64,000 nucleotides of DNA from assembly GCA_023213315.1 (NCBI GenBank), contig JAKCPI010007775.1, forward strand, positions 1 to 64,000, given 5' to 3'. Below the pieces are notes generated by a model. The model saw only the letters and a program-made list of their open reading frames with translations. It had not been told where the DNA came from and searched no databases. The position numbers were made by a program, and so were the translations under genes. This DNA comes from Euborellia annulipes. Taxonomy: Eukaryota; Arthropoda; Insecta; Dermaptera; Anisolabididae. This document shows, piece by piece, positions 60,540-64,000 of the stretch. The first letter of the stretch is position 1. Every line of letters begins with the position of its first letter.

Positions 60540-61455
60540 GTAAAATGATTCGGTACTTTATTTATTTGGTAGGGATCATTATTCATTGATCCTTGAGTTT
60601 ATATCTAAATATAAGAATAAAAATAAAATTTTAAAATTAACCTTAAGAGCGTTTCACCTAATTTATAGATATTGATGACCCAGGTTCAAGGTTCGTCCCC
60701 ATCTGATAGCTTGTTTCATTTAAAGGCGCCACTTAATTTTAATATTAGGACACCAGATATATATTTTAGAGTAAAAGATTAATATAAATTTTTGACTTAT
60801 CTGTATAATAAGAATTCTTGACTCATTTCTAATCTAAATGCTTTAAAAAAAAAAAGATACATTTGTAAATTATTCTCTTTTATGACAAGAAAAAAATAAC
60901 GATCTAATAAATTTTTTTACTTTTTTATATAAGCTTATATATATAATCACGATAATAAAAATTCTGCATTCAAAAAAAAATTATTAAAATATATAATTAT
61001 ATATATATACTGTATATTGATTTTCAAATTTTTGTCATATCTCATAATATATAACATTTTAATATTTATCTTATTTTATTATTTAAATAAATAAATAAAT
61101 ATATAAAAAATTGTGAAATATTAAAGCTATTCGCATTAAATTAAAACGTTATAGGATACTTGAAAGCTTTCAAGGCTAATTGGGCCCCAAAATTGCAATT
61201 AATTTTATCGCTTTCGAGTTGTTTACCTTCAAAAAGGAAGATACATTTCATAATTTTTATTTTTTTCTCTTTGAATTTTTTTTTGTTTGTCCCTTGTTAT
61301 TGAATAAAGAGAAATGTTGTTAGTGGGCGAAAATCATATTCTTTTTCATAACACCTCCTTATAATTAATATTCTTTAAAGTTTTCTTTTCCTTCTCTACC
61401 TTGATCGATAGGCTCATTTAGATTTAATTTATTATATGACACATATATATACTAT
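60540..61455. other. AT-rich non-coding stretch, perhaps intron
   Basis: It follows the candidate donor at 60540. Nothing recognisable was found except ordinary AT-rich sequence and a patch at 61140-61240 with AAATTGCAATTAATTTTATC. Confidence 0.4.
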
Positions 61456-61458
61456 CTA

Positions 61459-61710
61459 TATATCGCCTGCTGAGAATCATAGTGGTGAAAGTCCGAAATT
61501 CAACAATTCGAGAAAATGCAATTGAAAATTTCATAAACATATTTAAATAGCCGGGTAACTAATGAATAGGCTAGAACAAATAGCAAAGAATGGAAGAAAT
61601 ATATTTGGCCACTTTGCTACTCAAAAGAGAAGACATTTTGGTAACGTTTTGAAGGCTTAACCTCAAATTGAATTTTCGTACTTTCCTCTGATTCTCAGCA
61701 GGCGATATAT
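61459..61710. mobile_element. Inverted-repeat element (MITE-like)
   Basis: The ends TATATCGCCTGCTGAGAATC and GATTCTCAGCAGGCGATATA are perfect inverted repeats of about 20 bp, followed by partly matching inner arms. TATA-rich flanks hide any TSD. It is about 250 bp and non-coding. A half copy is at 5543-5712. Confidence 0.75.
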
Positions 61711-61795
61711 ATACATTTATAACTTAAGATTGAGGCATTTGTTGTTATTGATATGGGTTAAAGAGGAAAAGCAAAATAATTTTATGTAACACACC

Positions 61796-61866
61796 ATTTC
61801 ACTTTTTCTTACCTATTTATATTAATATATAGAGAGAAAGTATTGCATTCATGTCAAAAATTCGAC
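61796..61866 (-). repeat. FamA 3' end, reverse strand
   Basis: TTTCACTTTTTCTTACCTAT, an AT hairpin, AGAGAGAAAGTATTGCATTC and ATGTCAAAAATTCGAC are present; the rest is missing. Confidence 0.65.
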
Positions 61867-62108
61867 CTATCCACATTTATACTACTTGGCATGCCACATC
61901 CTTTCGTATAACTCATTCTTGCTATTTTGTATTATTGGAGTTTTTTTTTTTTACAGATATTAAACATCAATAAAGAAACTCTCTGATCGTCTAGTTGGTC
62001 ATGTATCGAGTAAACGCATCCGGGAATACTTTAAATCTACGAGTCCTTTCTTCAAATTCCGTTTATGTCCTTCTGTGAGTGATTTCTTTTTTTTACCATA
62101 TATGACAC

Positions 62109-62275
62109 CAGGGCGTATATAAGGGGCGGGGGGGGGGCGAGAGTGTCCGGACCCCCTGAAATTTTCCAAATGCATATACATATAGTATATAGAGATATAA
62201 CTATGGTCCCGTAAAAGGGAAAATGTTCCGCAGAGCGCCAAAAATTTCGCGTTTTTAAAAATCTTTTTCATTTAT
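62109..62275. mobile_element. Truncated hAT-type MITE end
   Basis: CAGGGCGTATATAAGGGGCG followed by a G run resembles the left end at 11618. The internal TTCCGCAGAGCGCCAAAA also recalls that element. The right end was not found. Confidence 0.5.
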
Positions 62276-62634
62276 ATCTTAATAATGTAATATTTGATCA
62301 CAATATTGAACTAATTCCATCGCCAATATAACTTCAGTTCTTAGCAGAAGAACTTGCCTCCAAATTTAATAAGTTAATGGCCCTTAACTAGATTTTATTA
62401 TTATTTTTAAACAGTTAACAGTTATAGGCCATTATGCAAGGACAATATGAGAGTTTGCTCTGAGTTTCAGGATTAAGGAAGAGGTGGGAGGGACATCTCT
62501 AAAATCATAACTGAAAATAAAAATATAAAATTTTATATTATTTAAATATGACGCTTACTATTACTTCAAAAGACTTGTTCCACTAGGGTTGTTGAACAGA
62601 TTTTTTTCTATATTTTAATGAGGAGCCAATAGAA

Positions 62635-62665
<31 letters not shown>

Positions 62666-63403
62666 AGGAAAAATTGTAAATCCTGAATAATATTCATCTC
62701 TTTTTTATTAATTTAATCATCAGACCGCCATAATATTTTATCTCCTTAATATCTTTTTAAAGAATAAAATGAAAGATTAACATAAAATAAAAAAAAATTT
62801 TTAACAAGTCGTCATTTGAATGACGTTTTTGTCTATAAATAAAGATTTCAATCAGCCATCCCTCTCCATTTATGCTAATCAATCCAGCCAACATCATAAT
62901 ATATAATTATACTAAGCTGTAATTGACTCTCTTTCTCTCTCTGTCTGGTATCTGATGATGTTGCTTTATTAAATAAAAACTTTGATTTATCTAGATAATA
63001 CTGAATTTGGTATGTAATTATTTAATTGCTGATAAAATACTATGAGTATTTACGGGTAATGGAATATTTATTTTTTTTTATGATTGGGATTTAATAGATT
63101 TGTGGAAAAAATAATATTTACAATTTGGGTTTACTTGTAAAATATGTATTTCCTTATATTAAAACAGGATTTTAAAAATTTTATAATTATTTATTAACAT
63201 TAGGTCCTGGGAAGTCTGTTTAGACTCTTAGATCGAGTCACCATATATATATTTTCCTAAATGATAAAAAAAGTGTGAGTGTTAAGAAAAAAAAAAAAGT
63301 ACTCCAAGATATATGTGGTTTCTAAAAAAAATGTAAAGTAAAATTTTCAGAGCAAAATAAAAAACCGCCAAAAAAAAATATTGAATTAGGTTACGAGAAC
63401 ACC
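62276..63403. other. AT-rich non-coding stretch
   Basis: A (TA)n tract lies at about 62643-62665 and a SINE-tail-like AAAAAGTGTGAGTGTTAAG at about 63266. Nothing else was recognised. Confidence 0.45.
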
Positions 63404-63411
63404 CTCTATAT

Positions 63412-63662
63412 CAGTGGTTCTTAACCAAGGGTGCCCGCACCCCTAGGGGAGCAAGAAAGCATTTTGAGGGGTACGAGTCCATTAATCTATAAAATTTTAT
63501 AATTTCGGTGTCTTTATGCAATAGATAGACAACTTGAAAATTTACAAATGTGAAACTGATGACCTTTTTTTTGGTCGACAGGTTATTGTGGGGTGCGATA
63601 GTAGGGGCCTATATTTTAAGATTTCAAGGGGTGCAGATTACTGAAAAGGTTAAGAACCGCTA
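63412..63662. mobile_element. hAT-type MITE (GGTTCTTAACC family), perfect 8-bp TSD
   Basis: The ends CAGTGGTTCTTAACC and GGTTAAGAACCGCTA are imperfect inverted repeats matching a widespread hAT end type. CTCTATAT flanks both sides (63404-63411, 63663-63670). It is 251 bp and non-coding. Confidence 0.9.
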
Positions 63663-63849
63663 CTCTATATGATAAAATAAATTTTGCAAACGTGAACAAA
63701 ATTTATCAATGGACACATACGGTATAGGGGGCACAACTTTTTTTTGAAGGAGGTGAGGGGGCCCTGATAAGGCTTTCAGAGGCCATATTGTGAACATAAT
63801 GATTTCAAAACCTTAAAATATTATTTTCTTATTCTCTATTTGTATCTAT

Positions 63850-64000
63850 CAGGGCCGCAGACAGACTTGAGGGGCCCCGGGGCTACTTACTACTTGCTAC
63901 GTCCTCCCCTCCCCCCCATCCGGGGGGGCGGGGGGCCCCCCCCCAAAAAAAAAAACCCTTTTTTTTTCCTCAAACACTTAAGTTTGTTTTTTTTAGTATG
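63850..64000. mobile_element. hAT-type MITE left end, cut by window edge
   Basis: CAGGGCCGCAGACAGACTTG followed by GGCCCCGGGGC and long G/C runs resembles the ends of the TSD-flanked MITEs. The other end lies outside the window. Confidence 0.5.

Overview
This window looks like a piece of an AT-rich (about 70% by eye) invertebrate animal genome: mostly intergenic or intronic DNA, packed with decayed, largely non-autonomous transposable elements. Animal origin is inferred from the mix: tRNA-derived SINEs, a LINE 3' end, a mariner relic, hAT-type MITEs with 8-bp target-site duplications (TSDs), Penelope-like foldback pieces with hammerhead-ribozyme-like motifs, and short GC-richer blocks with splice-site-like borders. 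I cannot name the species. No complete gene, true tRNA, rRNA, operon or CRISPR array is visible.

The commonest repeat, called FamA here, is about 670 bp and unclassified. It opens with a hairpin near CTGGTGTGAC and closes with a hairpin ending GGTAAGAGAAAGTAAAA. Full copies lie at 4697-5366, 18814-19480 and 59497-60175, and about 15 partial or interrupted copies are scattered throughout. hAT-type MITEs with exact or near-exact 8-bp TSDs lie at 3199, 11618, 13811, 22874, 29710, 31493, 31779, 52429, 59322 and 63412. A tRNA-derived SINE (SINE-1) is present about a dozen times, best at 21932-22200 and 33571-33843.

The most interesting layer is a set of inverted-repeat (foldback) loci at 24200-24683, 27786-28281, 37325-37775, 44528-44773, 54218-54534 and related single pieces at 30002, 32080, 54757, 57091 and 58508. 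Each carries a CTGANGA ... stem-loop ... GAAA(Y)GTC motif. The stem sequence differs from locus to locus but mostly stays paired, as expected for a hammerhead-type RNA of the kind known from Penelope-like elements. One locus is flanked by a 12-bp TSD inside a FamA copy.

Candidate host coding pieces are few: 60363-60539 (177 nt, open, good acceptor and donor), 46139-46371 (possible first coding exon), 16646-16876 (Cys-rich reading frame), 34720-34866 (48-codon frame followed by AATAAA) and a short ATG-plus-donor at 26131. None is assigned to a gene family. Insertion order can be read at several places: SINE-1 inside hAT (13811-14060, 52429-53937), FamA inside hAT (59322-60238), Tc1-like and PIF-like MITEs inside FamA (35048-36000, 47625-48965), and a foldback element inside FamA (27720-28614).
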